From Ignisphaera sp. (lineage in GTDB: Archaea; Thermoproteota; Thermoprotei_A; Sulfolobales; Ignisphaeraceae), in contig JAVYNU010000011.1 of assembly GCA_038735125.1 (NCBI GenBank), positions 1-57,610 of the forward strand: a stretch of DNA of 57,610 nt. The letters are read 5' to 3'. A model generated the notes under the pieces. The model had not been told where the DNA came from. It saw nothing but the letters and a program-made list of their open reading frames with translations, and made no database searches. Shown one piece after another: positions 44,142 through 54,000 of this stretch. A program made the position numbers and the translations under genes. Every line of letters starts with the position of its first letter. The stretch's first letter is position 1.

Positions 44142-45269
44142 ATGTTTTTGGATCAGATTATGAGTGGGAAATCAAACATTAGAGAGATTTTAAATGGTTA
44201 CAAACTAAGCGAATTGAGCATTGCAACAATAGCCAGTCATTCTGCTCTTGATGTATTTGATGGTGCTAAGGATGAGGGTTTCAAGACTATAGCTGTGTGT
44301 CAAGGAGGTAGGGAGAAGCCATATTTAAGATTCAAGAGAGTTGTTGATATTCCAATGATTCTTGATAAGTTTTCCGATGTTGTTAAACAAGAGAACGTGG
44401 AGTTTCTAAGAATGCACAGCACAATATTTGTTCCCAATAGGAGTTTCTCTGTCTATGTAGGCTATGATAATATAGAGAAAAACTTTGCTGTACCTATATT
44501 TGGCAATAGGTATCTTCTAAGGTATGAGGAGAGGGTTGGGGAAAAGACATACTATAGAATTTTGGATGATGCTGGTATTAGAAGACCAAAGACTTTTTCA
44601 AATCCAGATGAAATTGATAGACCTGTCATGGTTAAGATGCCCCACGCTAGAAAGAGGGTTGAGAGAGGTTTTTTCGTTGCTATCGACAGGGACGATTTTT
44701 GGAAAAAGTTTAGAAAGCTTGTTTCAGATGGTGTCGTAAGAGAAGATGATTTGCCTAAGGCATCTATAGAAGAGCTTGTTATCGGAGCACACTTCAATGT
44801 AAACTACTTTGTTAGCGTGGCTAGAAAGGATGTTGAGATAATATCTATTGATAGAAGAATTCAAACAAATCTAGATGGGTTTCTAAGACTTCCTGCAAAT
44901 ATTCAAACAGAGCTAAGTGAATACATAGACATTGAAATGATTGAGATAGGCCATGAAATGGCCACCATAAGAGAAAGCATGCTTGAAAAACTCTTTGATA
45001 TAGGCGATAGATTTGTCGAGGCATGCAAGAAAGCTGAACCACCAGGTGTAATTGGACCCTTCACACTTCAGCTCTTTGTCACATCCGATATGGATGTAGT
45101 TGTATTTGATGTTGCTTTTAGAATTGGTGGTGGAACCAACGTTCACATGGGTATAGGTGGACAATATAGCAAGCTCTACTTTGGTAAACCAGTGAGTATG
45201 GGGAGGAGAATCGCTATGGAGATTAGAGAATGCATTGAAAACAAGTGCCTAGAAGATGTCGTGACATAG
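44142..45269 (+). CDS. purP: Formate-dependent AICAR formyltransferase (PurP)
   Basis: A 375-aa archaeal ATP-grasp enzyme that makes FAICAR from AICAR, formate and ATP, replacing the folate-dependent PurH step. Typical blocks are ELSIATIASHSALDVFDGAK, IAVCQGGREKPYL, RMHSTIFVPNRSF, VKMPHARKRVERGFF (ATP loop), IEELVIGAHFNVNYF and DVAFRIGGGTNVHMGIG. Length is normal. ATG at 44142 lacks a clear ribosome site and the transcript may be nearly leaderless. It precedes purB by 10 bp, so the two form an operon with successive purine steps. Confidence 0.95.
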   Translation: MFLDQIMSGKSNIREILNGYKLSELSIATIASHSALDVFDGAKDEGFKTIAVCQGGREKPYLRFKRVVDIPMILDKFSDVVKQENVEFLRMHSTIFVPNRSFSVYVGYDNIEKNFAVPIFGNRYLLRYEERVGEKTYYRILDDAGIRRPKTFSNPDEIDRPVMVKMPHARKRVERGFFVAIDRDDFWKKFRKLVSDGVVREDDLPKASIEELVIGAHFNVNYFVSVARKDVEIISIDRRIQTNLDGFLRLPANIQTELSEYIDIEMIEIGHEMATIRESMLEKLFDIGDRFVEACKKAEPPGVIGPFTLQLFVTSDMDVVVFDVAFRIGGGTNVHMGIGGQYSKLYFGKPVSMGRRIAMEIRECIENKCLEDVVT

Positions 45270-45279
45270 GGTCTCTGAA

Positions 45280-46623
45280 ATGGATAGTGTATGTGTTTTT
45301 GATTGGAGGTATGGATCGGCTGAGATGAAGAATATCTTTAGGCAGAACTCTATTGTTAGAAGATATATAGATGTTGAGCTAGCCATTATGAGGGGTTTGG
45401 AAGAGGCTGGGCTAGCGCCAAGAGGTTGCGCAGACAGCATTAAGATTTGTGCACAGAGCTTGAAGCCAGAGGAGATATATGAGAGAGAGACTGTGCTGGG
45501 CCATGACATAGCTGCGCTAGCATATATTCTTGGTGAGAGGTGTGGAGGGTGTGGAAAGTATGTTCATCTAGGTGCAACAAGCTACGATGTTGTTGACACA
45601 GCGTGGGCGCTAATCATAAGGGATGCTCTTAGAGTCATTAAGAACAGGCTTGAAAAGATTATTGATAGACTTTCAGAGTTGAGTAAGAGGTATATAGACA
45701 CTATAATGGCTGGTAGAACACATGGGCAACACGCTATACCGATTACACTTGGATTCAAATTCGCTAACTATGTATATGAGTTTTCCAGGGGGTTGGAGAG
45801 GCTATGCGAAGCGGAGAAGAGGGTTGTTAGAAGCAAGATCTCTGGCGCTGTTGGAACCATGGCGGCGTGGAGAGGGAGGGGATTGATAGTAGAATCGGTG
45901 GCATCTAAAGAGCTTGGGCTAGAGCCGCATGCCATATCAACTCAGGTTGCACCAAGAGATGGCTTTGCAGAGCTTGTTTTAAGCCTAGCCATACTTGCTA
46001 GCCAGCTTGACAGATTTGCTCTAGAGGTTAGAGAGCTCTCTAGAACAGAGATAGGGGAGGTCTACGAGGCTGTTAAAAGAGTTGGTAGCAGCACAATGCC
46101 TCAGAAGAGAAACCCTGTTACAGCAGAGAGGATATCCGGTTTAGCAAAAATTGCAAGAACACTTGCACTAGCAGCTCTAGAGAACATTCCGCTTATGCAT
46201 GAAAGAGATTTGACAAATAGTAGCAGTGAGAGAATTCTAATACCACATATCTTTCTAGTGGTAGACCAGATGCTCGTAGACATGGACAAACTGCTAAGCG
46301 TTATACACATAGATGAGGAGGCTATGAAGAGAAACATTGAGCTTACCAAGGGGGCCATAATGGCGGAGGCTGTCATGGTTAAGCTCGTTGAGAAGGGTAT
46401 GCCGAGACATGAAGCACATAAGCTGTTGTCCGAGCTTGCATCTAGAATTGGATCGGAGGATTTCTATACAGTCTTGCTAAAAGATGAGAGAATTGCAAAG
46501 TATCTATCAAAGGAGGAGATCAGAGAAGCATTGAATTATAGAACCTATTTAGGCAACTACAAAGAATTGATAGAAAGATCTCTAGACTATGCACAGAAGA
46601 TAAGGCAAAAATGCCAGATATGA
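45280..46623 (+). CDS. purB: Adenylosuccinate lyase
   Basis: A 447-aa lyase of the fumarase/aspartase superfamily that splits fumarate from SAICAR and from adenylosuccinate. The start VCVFDWRYGSAEMKNIF, the His region AGRTHGQHAIPITLGFK, and the mobile signature loop GSSTMPQKRNPVTAERISG with the catalytic Ser are all clear. Length fits archaeal PurB. ATG at 45280, 10 bp after purP. Together with PurE, PurK and PurP it gives four purine enzymes within about 5 kb. Confidence 0.97.
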   Translation: MDSVCVFDWRYGSAEMKNIFRQNSIVRRYIDVELAIMRGLEEAGLAPRGCADSIKICAQSLKPEEIYERETVLGHDIAALAYILGERCGGCGKYVHLGATSYDVVDTAWALIIRDALRVIKNRLEKIIDRLSELSKRYIDTIMAGRTHGQHAIPITLGFKFANYVYEFSRGLERLCEAEKRVVRSKISGAVGTMAAWRGRGLIVESVASKELGLEPHAISTQVAPRDGFAELVLSLAILASQLDRFALEVRELSRTEIGEVYEAVKRVGSSTMPQKRNPVTAERISGLAKIARTLALAALENIPLMHERDLTNSSSERILIPHIFLVVDQMLVDMDKLLSVIHIDEEAMKRNIELTKGAIMAEAVMVKLVEKGMPRHEAHKLLSELASRIGSEDFYTVLLKDERIAKYLSKEEIREALNYRTYLGNYKELIERSLDYAQKIRQKCQI

Positions 46624-46680
46624 TGTGACTCTAGGCGCCAACCAGAAACATGCTATGATTTATCATGGTTTGTTCGATCA

Positions 46681-47448
46681 TCAGACATGATAATCGCATA
46701 CATGTATGTGGTTAGCGAATTCCACTATCGATTCTCCATAGAATTCTCTAAGAACGTTGCCTACTAGAACATTTTCTGGCTTGTCTGCAACGTATTTCCC
46801 CTTTCCAATAAGCAGTACAAGGTCTGTGTACCTCAGAAGCATCTCAGGATCATGGCATGTTGCAATAACTATTTTTGATTTGCTTAGAGACCCGATGAGA
46901 TTTGCTATCTCGGCTTTTCCCTCAGGATCAATTGATGAGAGGGGCTCATCTAGTAAGATAATAGGTGTGTTACAAGCAATGGCTCTAGCTATGAAAATCC
47001 TCTGTCTCTGTCCTCCAGACAACCTCCATATACTCCTCCCCCAAAGCTCCTGTCCAATACCAACAGACTGTAGAGCATCTCTAACAACTTTTCTTAACTC
47101 CATTTTGCTTATGCCCACTCCTCTCTTTCTATAGCACAAATCAGCACCAAATTCAACAAATTCCCACACACTAATTGGAAATGCCTCGCCTTGTTTTGTT
47201 GTAACTATCTGAGGAGAGAATGATATGAACCTGCCGGCCTTCTCGCTACTTCCAGTCACGTCAACGTCATCGATATAAATCCTTCCATTCAATGGCTTTA
47301 TCAAGCCTGCTAAGGTTTTTAGAAAAGTTGTTTTGCCGGCACCATTAGGCCCCATCACCTGTACTAGAGAGGGCTTCTCGATATAGATGTTAATATTTCT
47401 AACTAGTGGCTTGTCAAAACCAATGTCTAGGTTTACTGTCTTTAGCAT
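46681..47448 (-). CDS. Metal ABC transporter ATPase (ZnuC/MntB-like)
   Basis: About 255 aa, the nucleotide-binding subunit that powers uptake of Zn(II), Mn(II) or Fe(II). Walker A is MGPNGAGKTTFLKTL, the signature is WRLSGGQRQRIFIARAI, Walker B is PIILLDEPLSSID and the switch His lies in VIATCHDPEM. It is transcribed away from the other subunits, divergent across a 63-bp promoter. A GTG at 47457 is an alternative start; ATG 47448 is chosen. The TATA-like CTATATAAG on this strand lies about 38 bp upstream, so the leader is short. GTGCAC palindromes in the promoter suggest shared metal control with the divergent operon. Confidence 0.92.
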   Translation of the reverse strand: MLKTVNLDIGFDKPLVRNINIYIEKPSLVQVMGPNGAGKTTFLKTLAGLIKPLNGRIYIDDVDVTGSSEKAGRFISFSPQIVTTKQGEAFPISVWEFVEFGADLCYRKRGVGISKMELRKVVRDALQSVGIGQELWGRSIWRLSGGQRQRIFIARAIACNTPIILLDEPLSSIDPEGKAEIANLIGSLSKSKIVIATCHDPEMLLRYTDLVLLIGKGKYVADKPENVLVGNVLREFYGESIVEFANHIHVCDYHV

Positions 47449-47457
47449 ATGCAACAC

Positions 47458-47505
47458 TGTTGTGCACAGAATCTAGAAAAGCTTATATAGTTTTGTGCAC
47501 AACAA
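47458..47505. promoter_or_regulatory. Bidirectional promoter with paired GTGCAC palindromes
   Basis: Two near-identical sites, TGTTGTGCACAGA (core 47462-47467) and TTTTGTGCACAACA (core 47495-47500), lie 33 bp apart centre to centre, about three helical turns, and flank one symmetric TATA element (GCTTATATAG, 47481-47490). Arranged like this, a bound repressor would block both divergent metal-transport transcripts. The downstream NikR-like gene is the obvious candidate to bind them. The site sequence is seen directly; the regulator pairing is inference. Confidence 0.7.
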
Positions 47506-47520
47506 ACATTGGTGAGGGCT

Positions 47521-48510
47521 ATGGAAGTGCTGAAACAAGTTGCCATAATCATACTACTGTTGTCTATGCTTATAGCGCCCTATACAACAGCTAGTAACGG
47601 AAATGGACTTGTAGTTGTTGTTACCTTTCCATTTCTATACAACGATGTTAAAAAGCTTGTTTGCCAAGGAGACTCTGTTCTACTTCTTGTGAAGCCGGGT
47701 ATAGATCCGCATGAATATCAGCTTACACCATCTGATATAGACACACTTAAGGTGGCAAGTCTAGTAATATCAACAGCTCATGCACCATTTGAATTGCAGA
47801 TAGAGAAACTTGTTGCTAGTGGTGAACTCAATGCAGCGCTTGTTGAGATAACTAAAATACCTGGTATAATCTTCTTGAAGCATCCTCAAACTGGTCAGAT
47901 AAACTACCATGCCGTGATATTCTATCCTAAGAACTATGAAGTTTTTATAAGATATGTTGAAAATGTTTTAGAGACTTTAAGACCGGAATGTTCAAATGTT
48001 TATAGAGAGAATGCAAAGACGCTATTAGCAGAATTAACACAGTTGACCAACAATACAAGAAGGTTACCAGGCTATATAGCAGTCATAGACACACCACCTA
48101 TTCAATACGTTGCTGCATGGCTTGATCTGAATATCTCATACATTTTGCTAAGAGATGAGGAGACTCCTGTGACGCCCCAAGATTATCAAAATGTTGAGAA
48201 CATTATTAAGACAAGCAAAAATGTTGTTGTACTTGTAACACAAGGATCTACAGCTTCTAGCAAACTAGAGGAGATGGCTAGAACATATGGAAAACCCTTT
48301 GTAGAGCTCCCAAATCCTCTGGTATACAATGGAACCCTAGATTATCTGGAGAAGGTTTCGCAAATCATAAACAACGCTAATCTAATTACAAATACAAAAA
48401 CATCTGTTGCCGAAGCTCATACAAATTTGTATACAATAACCACTATTATTGCAATCTCTATCCTCGTCATAGCACTAGTTGTTTTCGCTGTTAAGAAGAG
48501 GGTGGTGTGA
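47521..48510 (+). CDS. Metal-binding ABC transporter lipoprotein-like substrate receptor (ZnuA-like)
   Basis: About 329 aa of the cluster A-I metal receptor family. A signal-like hydrophobic start (VAIIILLLSMLIAPYTTA) is followed by VVVVTFPFLYNDVKKLVCQ, PGIDPHEYQLTPSDI with a metal His, and STAHAPFELQIEK. HAVIFYPKNYEVF and IAVIDTPPIQYVAAWL lie later. A C-terminal helix (IITIIAISILVIALVVFAV-like, about 300-322) would anchor it in the membrane instead of a lipid. ATG at 47521 is preceded by GGTGAGG. Ends 4 bp before the permease gene. Confidence 0.88.
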   Translation: MEVLKQVAIIILLLSMLIAPYTTASNGNGLVVVVTFPFLYNDVKKLVCQGDSVLLLVKPGIDPHEYQLTPSDIDTLKVASLVISTAHAPFELQIEKLVASGELNAALVEITKIPGIIFLKHPQTGQINYHAVIFYPKNYEVFIRYVENVLETLRPECSNVYRENAKTLLAELTQLTNNTRRLPGYIAVIDTPPIQYVAAWLDLNISYILLRDEETPVTPQDYQNVENIIKTSKNVVVLVTQGSTASSKLEEMARTYGKPFVELPNPLVYNGTLDYLEKVSQIINNANLITNTKTSVAEAHTNLYTITTIIAISILVIALVVFAVKKRVV

Positions 48511-48514
48511 TGCC

Positions 48515-49384
48515 ATGAAAGCCTTTGCTATAATTCTCACTATTCTAGCGCTTGGAGCTGCAATCTACACAGCTATCTACATGCCGCTGACATGGTTTAT
48601 GGTATTTGCTTTTTCATCTCTTCTCTACGGTTTTATAAGCCCTGTTATAGCTGCCAGAAGACTATTTTTTCTAGCGACGGAGGCTCCTCACATGGCTCTA
48701 TTTTCTGTTGTCCTAGGCATAGTGGTATACAAAACAACTAACCTCTTGAACGAGTTTCTATGGGCTTTAATAATATCGATTATTCTAATAAATGTTGTGG
48801 GCCATCTTATTAGAGCTGGTGTAGACCCAGATGTTGCAACATCGGTTATGGTTTCTCTAACTGCTTCTGGAAGTGTTGTGGCAACATACTATGTTTTAAC
48901 ATTCTATAGTGTTCAATACAATCTATGGGCATTTATTCTTGGGGATCCCCTGCTTGTAACATCCCAAGAAGCCCTCCAGCTAACTATAATAGCTGTGGCA
49001 TCTGCTCTAGCCACAGTATACCTGTATATGTTTGGCGTTTATATGGGTGTGGATCTAGACCATACAAAGCTCTCTGCCAGGAATATCTGGCTATACGACA
49101 CAGCGATATACACACTATTGGGGATCTCATCAGTTGCCCTCCTAAAGATTGTTGGTTTCGTACTAGAGCATGTTCTTCTAACACTACCAGCAATAATAGC
49201 ATCAACAGTCTCTTCAAGTTCCAGAGAAGCCCTCCACACAAGTGTAGTATCGGCAGTTGCATCATCGTTTCTTGGGCTACTGCTATCAACAAAACTCAAC
49301 ATTGCGCCAGCGGGTGGCATAGGATTTATAACTCTTTCTATATATCTAATAGCAAGGGTTCTCTCGGCGAAAAAACATGCCTAA
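48515..49384 (+). CDS. Metal ABC transporter permease (ZnuB-like)
   Basis: A 289-aa integral membrane protein with eight to nine hydrophobic helices, of the ABC-3 family that forms the channel for Zn/Mn/Fe uptake with the ATPase and receptor subunits. Landmarks are FISPVIAARRLFFLATEAPHMALFS early and GFVLEHVLLTLPAIIAST later. The ATG at 48515 lies 4 bp after the receptor stop with GGTGTGATG in front. Its last 8 bp overlap the repressor gene, giving a three-gene operon of receptor, permease and regulator. Confidence 0.9.
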   Translation: MKAFAIILTILALGAAIYTAIYMPLTWFMVFAFSSLLYGFISPVIAARRLFFLATEAPHMALFSVVLGIVVYKTTNLLNEFLWALIISIILINVVGHLIRAGVDPDVATSVMVSLTASGSVVATYYVLTFYSVQYNLWAFILGDPLLVTSQEALQLTIIAVASALATVYLYMFGVYMGVDLDHTKLSARNIWLYDTAIYTLLGISSVALLKIVGFVLEHVLLTLPAIIASTVSSSSREALHTSVVSAVASSFLGLLLSTKLNIAPAGGIGFITLSIYLIARVLSAKKHA

Positions 49385-49754
49385 GAAAAGGTTTGGGGTA
49401 TCTATAGAGGCAACGCTATACTCAAAAATAGACGAGATAGCGAAGAGTCTCAACATCAACAGGTCCGACTTTGTTGAAGAGGCTTTGAAAAACTATGTGA
49501 GAGATCTCAACCACTTTGTAGTAAATCACAACTGTTGTGGGCTCATAGTAGTTGAAGAGCCCGAGAACATAGAAATTGAGAGGATATTATCATTAAATAA
49601 AGAGGTAGTTGTAAATTATAGTCATTACCACATAAATAATAGATGCATATACACGATAATTGTTCAAGGAAACTCAGCAGATCTGGCAAAATTCTATAGT
49701 AGTATCTCCAAGGTTAAGAGTGTTAATAGGAGGTACATCCCATTACATGCATAA
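49377..49754 (+). CDS. NikR-like ribbon-helix-helix metal regulator
   Basis: A 125-aa repressor: ribbon-helix-helix DNA-binding domain (MPKKRFGVSIEATLYSKID, then NINRSDFVEEALKNYV) followed by an ACT-like domain as in NikR. The metal site reads SHYHINNRCIYTIIVQG, that is His-X-His-X4-Cys, one residue shorter than the His-X-His-X5-Cys of known NikR, and the fourth ligand His about 11 residues upstream is not found. It may therefore sense a metal other than nickel, such as zinc or manganese. ATG at 49377 overlaps the permease. Its place in the transporter operon and the GTGCAC operators support autoregulation. Confidence 0.88.
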   Translation: MPKKRFGVSIEATLYSKIDEIAKSLNINRSDFVEEALKNYVRDLNHFVVNHNCCGLIVVEEPENIEIERILSLNKEVVVNYSHYHINNRCIYTIIVQGNSADLAKFYSSISKVKSVNRRYIPLHA

Positions 49755-50195
49755 TGATACAAGACATCCTATGCTCATTTCATCTTTTACATCAACAACT
49801 ATTCTATAAAGGATATTGATGTATTTTAGAGGCAAACCCTACATGCATATCTCTTATACATATCCCTTCTTTTCACTGTTAGAACCCAAAGCTCCTCAAC
49901 ATAACCCTTTACACTACTTATAACAAAAGTCGTTACGTAGACATTTGGTTTTTGGATTGCGAATTTCTCTATGCTTTATTCATATACTAATAAGGAGAAG
50001 CAAAAACGTACAAGCTTTTGGTTGTATAGGAAATTAATGAATTTGAGAGCTTTAGAGATTTTCGAGCCCAGAGGTTGGATATTTCAATTTATGTAATATC
50101 AATAAAATCGTTATAGCAATGTATAAAATCTTTATAAAAACCTTTTATATGTCTTCTATTTATTATATTATGGAGTCTTTTGGAAAGGTGATGAC
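49755..50195. other. Intergenic region with a possible coding remnant
   Basis: A 440-bp gap. On the minus strand, 49975-49826 is an open frame of 49 codons ending in TAA that reads like protein (FAIQKPNVYVTTFVISSVKG, then YVEELWVLTVKRRD) but has no start codon and no ribosome site, so it may be a decayed gene tail. The right part contains AT-rich promoter DNA for the corrinoid gene, with CTTTTATATG near 50141-50150 and AAAGGTGATG just before the start. Nothing else is recognised. Confidence 0.35.
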
Positions 50196-50855
50196 ATGAG
50201 TCAGGAAATCTTAGATAAAATTAAAGAGTCTCTAGGTAATCTAGATATGGATTCAACTCTAAATTATGTTAAAATAGCTTTGGAGAAGGGTATTGATGTT
50301 AAAAATATTATTAATGCTCTTGCAGATGGTATGAAAATTGTTGGAGAAAGGTATGAGAAGGGAGAGTATTTTGTAGCTGACTTAATTGTATCTGCAGAGA
50401 TATTTAATGAGGTTATGAACATATTGAAGCCAAAGATAATAGAGATGAGGAGAGAGGTCAAACCTATCGGAAGGGTTGTTATTGGCACTGTCTATGGAGA
50501 TATACATGACATTGGGAAAAACCTTGTGAAAACATTTCTAGAGGCAAACGGTTTTGAAGTTATTGACATTGGTATTGATGCTCCGCCAGAGAAATTTGTT
50601 GAAGCTGTGAAGCAGTATAACCCAGATATAGTCGGTATGAGTGCTCTGTTAACATCAACAATGACCCATATGAAAGATGTTATAGATGCATTAAAGAAAG
50701 AAGGTTTAAGAGATAAGGTTAAGATTATTGTTGGTGGCGCGCCAATAACCGAAAAATTTGCAAAAGAGATCGGAGCCGATGCCTATGGAGAAAATGCATT
50801 TATAGCAGTAGAAATATGCAAAAAACTAGTAGAAGAGCTAAGAAAAGGAAGATAG
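50196..50855 (+). CDS. Corrinoid protein (MtbC/MtmC-like)
   Basis: A 219-aa cobalamin-binding methyl carrier. Residues 1-90 form the helical cap domain of methyltransferase corrinoid proteins (KIALEKGIDVKNIINALADGM, GEYFVADLIVSAEIF). The B12 domain has the DXHXXG motif in GDIHDIGKN with the lower-ligand His, and SALLTSTMTHM and IIVGGAPITEKFA downstream. Such proteins receive a methyl group from a substrate-specific methyltransferase. No partner methyltransferase or activase gene is in the window, so it is an orphan here. ATG at 50196 is preceded by AAAGGTGATG. Confidence 0.93.
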   Translation: MSQEILDKIKESLGNLDMDSTLNYVKIALEKGIDVKNIINALADGMKIVGERYEKGEYFVADLIVSAEIFNEVMNILKPKIIEMRREVKPIGRVVIGTVYGDIHDIGKNLVKTFLEANGFEVIDIGIDAPPEKFVEAVKQYNPDIVGMSALLTSTMTHMKDVIDALKKEGLRDKVKIIVGGAPITEKFAKEIGADAYGENAFIAVEICKKLVEELRKGR

Positions 50856-51002
50856 TTTTTGTGAATAAGTCAAATTAGTGATATTTTGGCTTACAAATTA
50901 GTATCACTATAGACAAAATGTACAACGCTGTTAAGATGTTGAACAGAAGTCTGTGGATTCCATTGTATTCTTTTGTATCTTAAAGTAAGATGCATAGGGA
51001 AA

Positions 51003-51048
51003 TTCAATCATCGTTATTTTCCTTATCGTGAAAATAACGATGATTGAA
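51003..51048. repeat. Perfect 19-bp inverted repeat, hairpin
   Basis: TTCAATCATCGTTATTTTC (51003-51021) and its exact reverse complement (51030-51048) are separated by eight bases CTTATCGT. A transcript from either side would fold into a 19-bp perfect stem. It lies 17 bp past the stop of the GH35 gene (minus strand) and 147 bp past the corrinoid gene stop, between convergent genes. A termination or 3'-end stabilising role is plausible. Such long perfect stems are uncommon in crenarchaeal intergenic DNA. Confidence 0.85.
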
Positions 51049-51065
51049 ACTTTGGAAGATGATAC

Positions 51066-54000
51066 TCACATTAATGTTAGTTCTGCTTTTAGATGCATAT
51101 AATATGGCTTCAAGTCAATAATGTTTATAGATGCTTCGTTGCTTATAATGTGAAGCATTATCGCTATCATATTTTTACCTTTTCGCACAATGGTCTCTGG
51201 GATATAGAATTCGGTTTGCGGTCCCTCATCTACATATCTGCCTAGGAATTGATCATTGAAGTATATTAAAGCCCTTATTCCACTTCCTTTTAGCACTAGT
51301 TTTAGTGGCGGTATATTATCTTTGTACTCTATAAATAACTTGCCTCTAATCCATACTATATTGCCTTCTCTGTTCCTGATTATTATAGGCAATTTTGTTT
51401 TTTCCCAGCTAGAATCATTATAGTTTTCAGTAAACCATTTCTCATCTAATCCTTTTGTTCCATATTTAACTTTCCAAACTCCTTCAACAAGCTTTTGATA
51501 AACTTTGATTACCGGATATAGTGTTGTTGATATCCCTTCAACTGCTATCGCAATTTCGTTTTCTCCATCAATTAAGTGATCCGTTATATCTGTAGGACCT
51601 GTGTATATGGTGATAAACTTTTTGTTTATGAACAGAAGCGTTCTTGGATAATAATTGTCAGTAGCTCTTCCCAGGTCTAGTATATATCTCCCAATTTTTT
51701 TATTGATAACGATTTTCTTTACATATAATCCCCTACCACTTGATATGTTTTCAACTTCGATAGTTTTTACAGCCCCCTTGCTATAATCATGCAATATTTT
51801 CTCAATATCAATTGGATTATGCAGGAACATGGGTTTGCTAAAGTCTTTTCCATACGGGAATCTATATTCGATGTAAAGCCATTTATCTAAAGATATTTCA
51901 TCTACCTTACCTAGATATATCCCTCCAACGACACCATTAGGAATATATATAAGGCCATCATTTGTATGTCCAGTAGACTCTAAAACTATATGTAACCTGT
52001 TAAGGCCTTCTCTCAAAGCTTTTGATGCGTCAGCCTCTATGCTATGATAACCTGATGAGAGGGGAACACCATTTAATATTGCAGTAGCATAGTCGTTGAA
52101 GTAGCTCATGTAAATCATCTTATTCCTTAAATTATCCATATCCTCTTTACTTAAATTGAATTCTATGCTGTAAGTAACATATCCATTGAAAAGCATACCT
52201 AAACTCTCTAAAGGTTTTCTAGGCTCTATAGTCATAAAACCTTTTTGTTCCCCCTCCTCTGCAATCCTCAACTCCTCTCCAATATTCAAGACAATTTTTT
52301 CTTGTTCTTTACACAAATCTATTTTAGATATGTATAGAATTCCATAGAGATTTTCAACGCCAACTTCTCTCCCTCCAAGCAGAATCTTTGTTATGGGTTT
52401 TGGAGACAGTATTGTTATAGGTCCACAGCTATAATCATCGAGTTCAAGCTCTATTGAAACCCTATCTCCATCTCTCTTTGCAATACCAACAAAGTAGATA
52501 TTTGAGACTATGGTTATAGGAGGTTTGAAGTCGTCTATATACCACGTCCTATCAGCTCTGCTCCTAGAGACAGCCAGTATGTATAACTCATATTCACCAG
52601 ATCTTAAAACAGCTATTTTATCGCTTTCTCCATGTACATAACTAATAATAGTTCTGCTACCTTGCTGAGATACATACACATCTCTTGTAAATACAATGTC
52701 CATTTGCTGATTGGACTCAATATCAATTTCTCCACGCTCTAAAGGATCTCCATAAACAATCAAAACAGTTTTCTTATCAAAAGCATCTATGAGTAGGGGC
52801 TCGGAGGATGTGAAGAGTAGTTTAAATGGAGTTCCAGGAATACGATAATTAGCTAAAACAATCTTTGCATTTCTTTCAGGAACTCTTACAAGACCTTGCA
52901 GCGGATATGTTGAATCCCTGAAAACTATTTTTGTTTGCTGAGGAGATGACCCAAGATTTCTCAAAACAATTAATGCCGAGTTATCACCTCCAATTCTTGT
53001 GAATACATCTAGCCCTGTCACAGTTGTTTTGACGCCGTCTTCAACAGGTTTCGTCTCTGCTATGAAATCATTAAAGGTTTTTGTAAATAAAGCAACTCTT
53101 TTAATTGTGTAGTATCTCTTCGAAAGCTCTCCCCATTCCCTGATCGCAGCCTCATAATCATATGTAGTTGTTATATACTTTCCTGCGTAGTACCCTGGAT
53201 TTGTCCCTCCATGGAACATATATATGCTTATACCATTTATCCCCATACCAATAGCAGTTTTCATTAATACCTCGGTCCATTCGGCTGGAAAACTCCCTCT
53301 ATTAGTTGGTAGAGATGCACCAAAAGTTGAAAACCAACCTCCCTCTAGCTCCATGAACATCTTTGGCATACCCAGCTGGGTCTTCACATAACCTCTAACC
53401 TTATCGTCAAAGCCTTTTACATCCCATGGGGATGGATAACTATCGATTGTATTTATTATTGGGGTTCCCTCAACATGCCAATCTTCGTTAGTTATTATCG
53501 GAATGTCATTGACATATTTTCTAGCAATTTCATAGAGCTTCATAAGATACTTTACATCCCCCCAGAAATACTCATTTTCAATTTGTAAAACAGCTACAGG
53601 ACCATTATTTGAAACAGTATATTTTGCTATAATAGGCAATATAGTTGAATACCACTTTTCAGAATATTTAATGTAGTTCTCATCCAGAGACCTTAGAACA
53701 GCTACTTTGTTATAGAGCCAGTTTGGATGTCCCCCACTATCCCATTCAGAGCATATGTACGGGCCCGGTCTAGCTATGAAATAGAGCCCAAGATCCTTAA
53801 CGATTTTCATATAGCTCTCCAAATCTCTGCTAAAGGCTTTTGACTCGTATGGAGATGGTGGGATAGAGTCGCCAAATATAGCAAGATTTTCTACGGGTTC
53901 ATGCCAATTCCAGGCAATGTAACTTGCAACGCAGTTGAGCCCAGCTCTCTTAGCCTTTAAAATTCTATCAAACCACATACTCTTTGGAATTCTAAAATAG

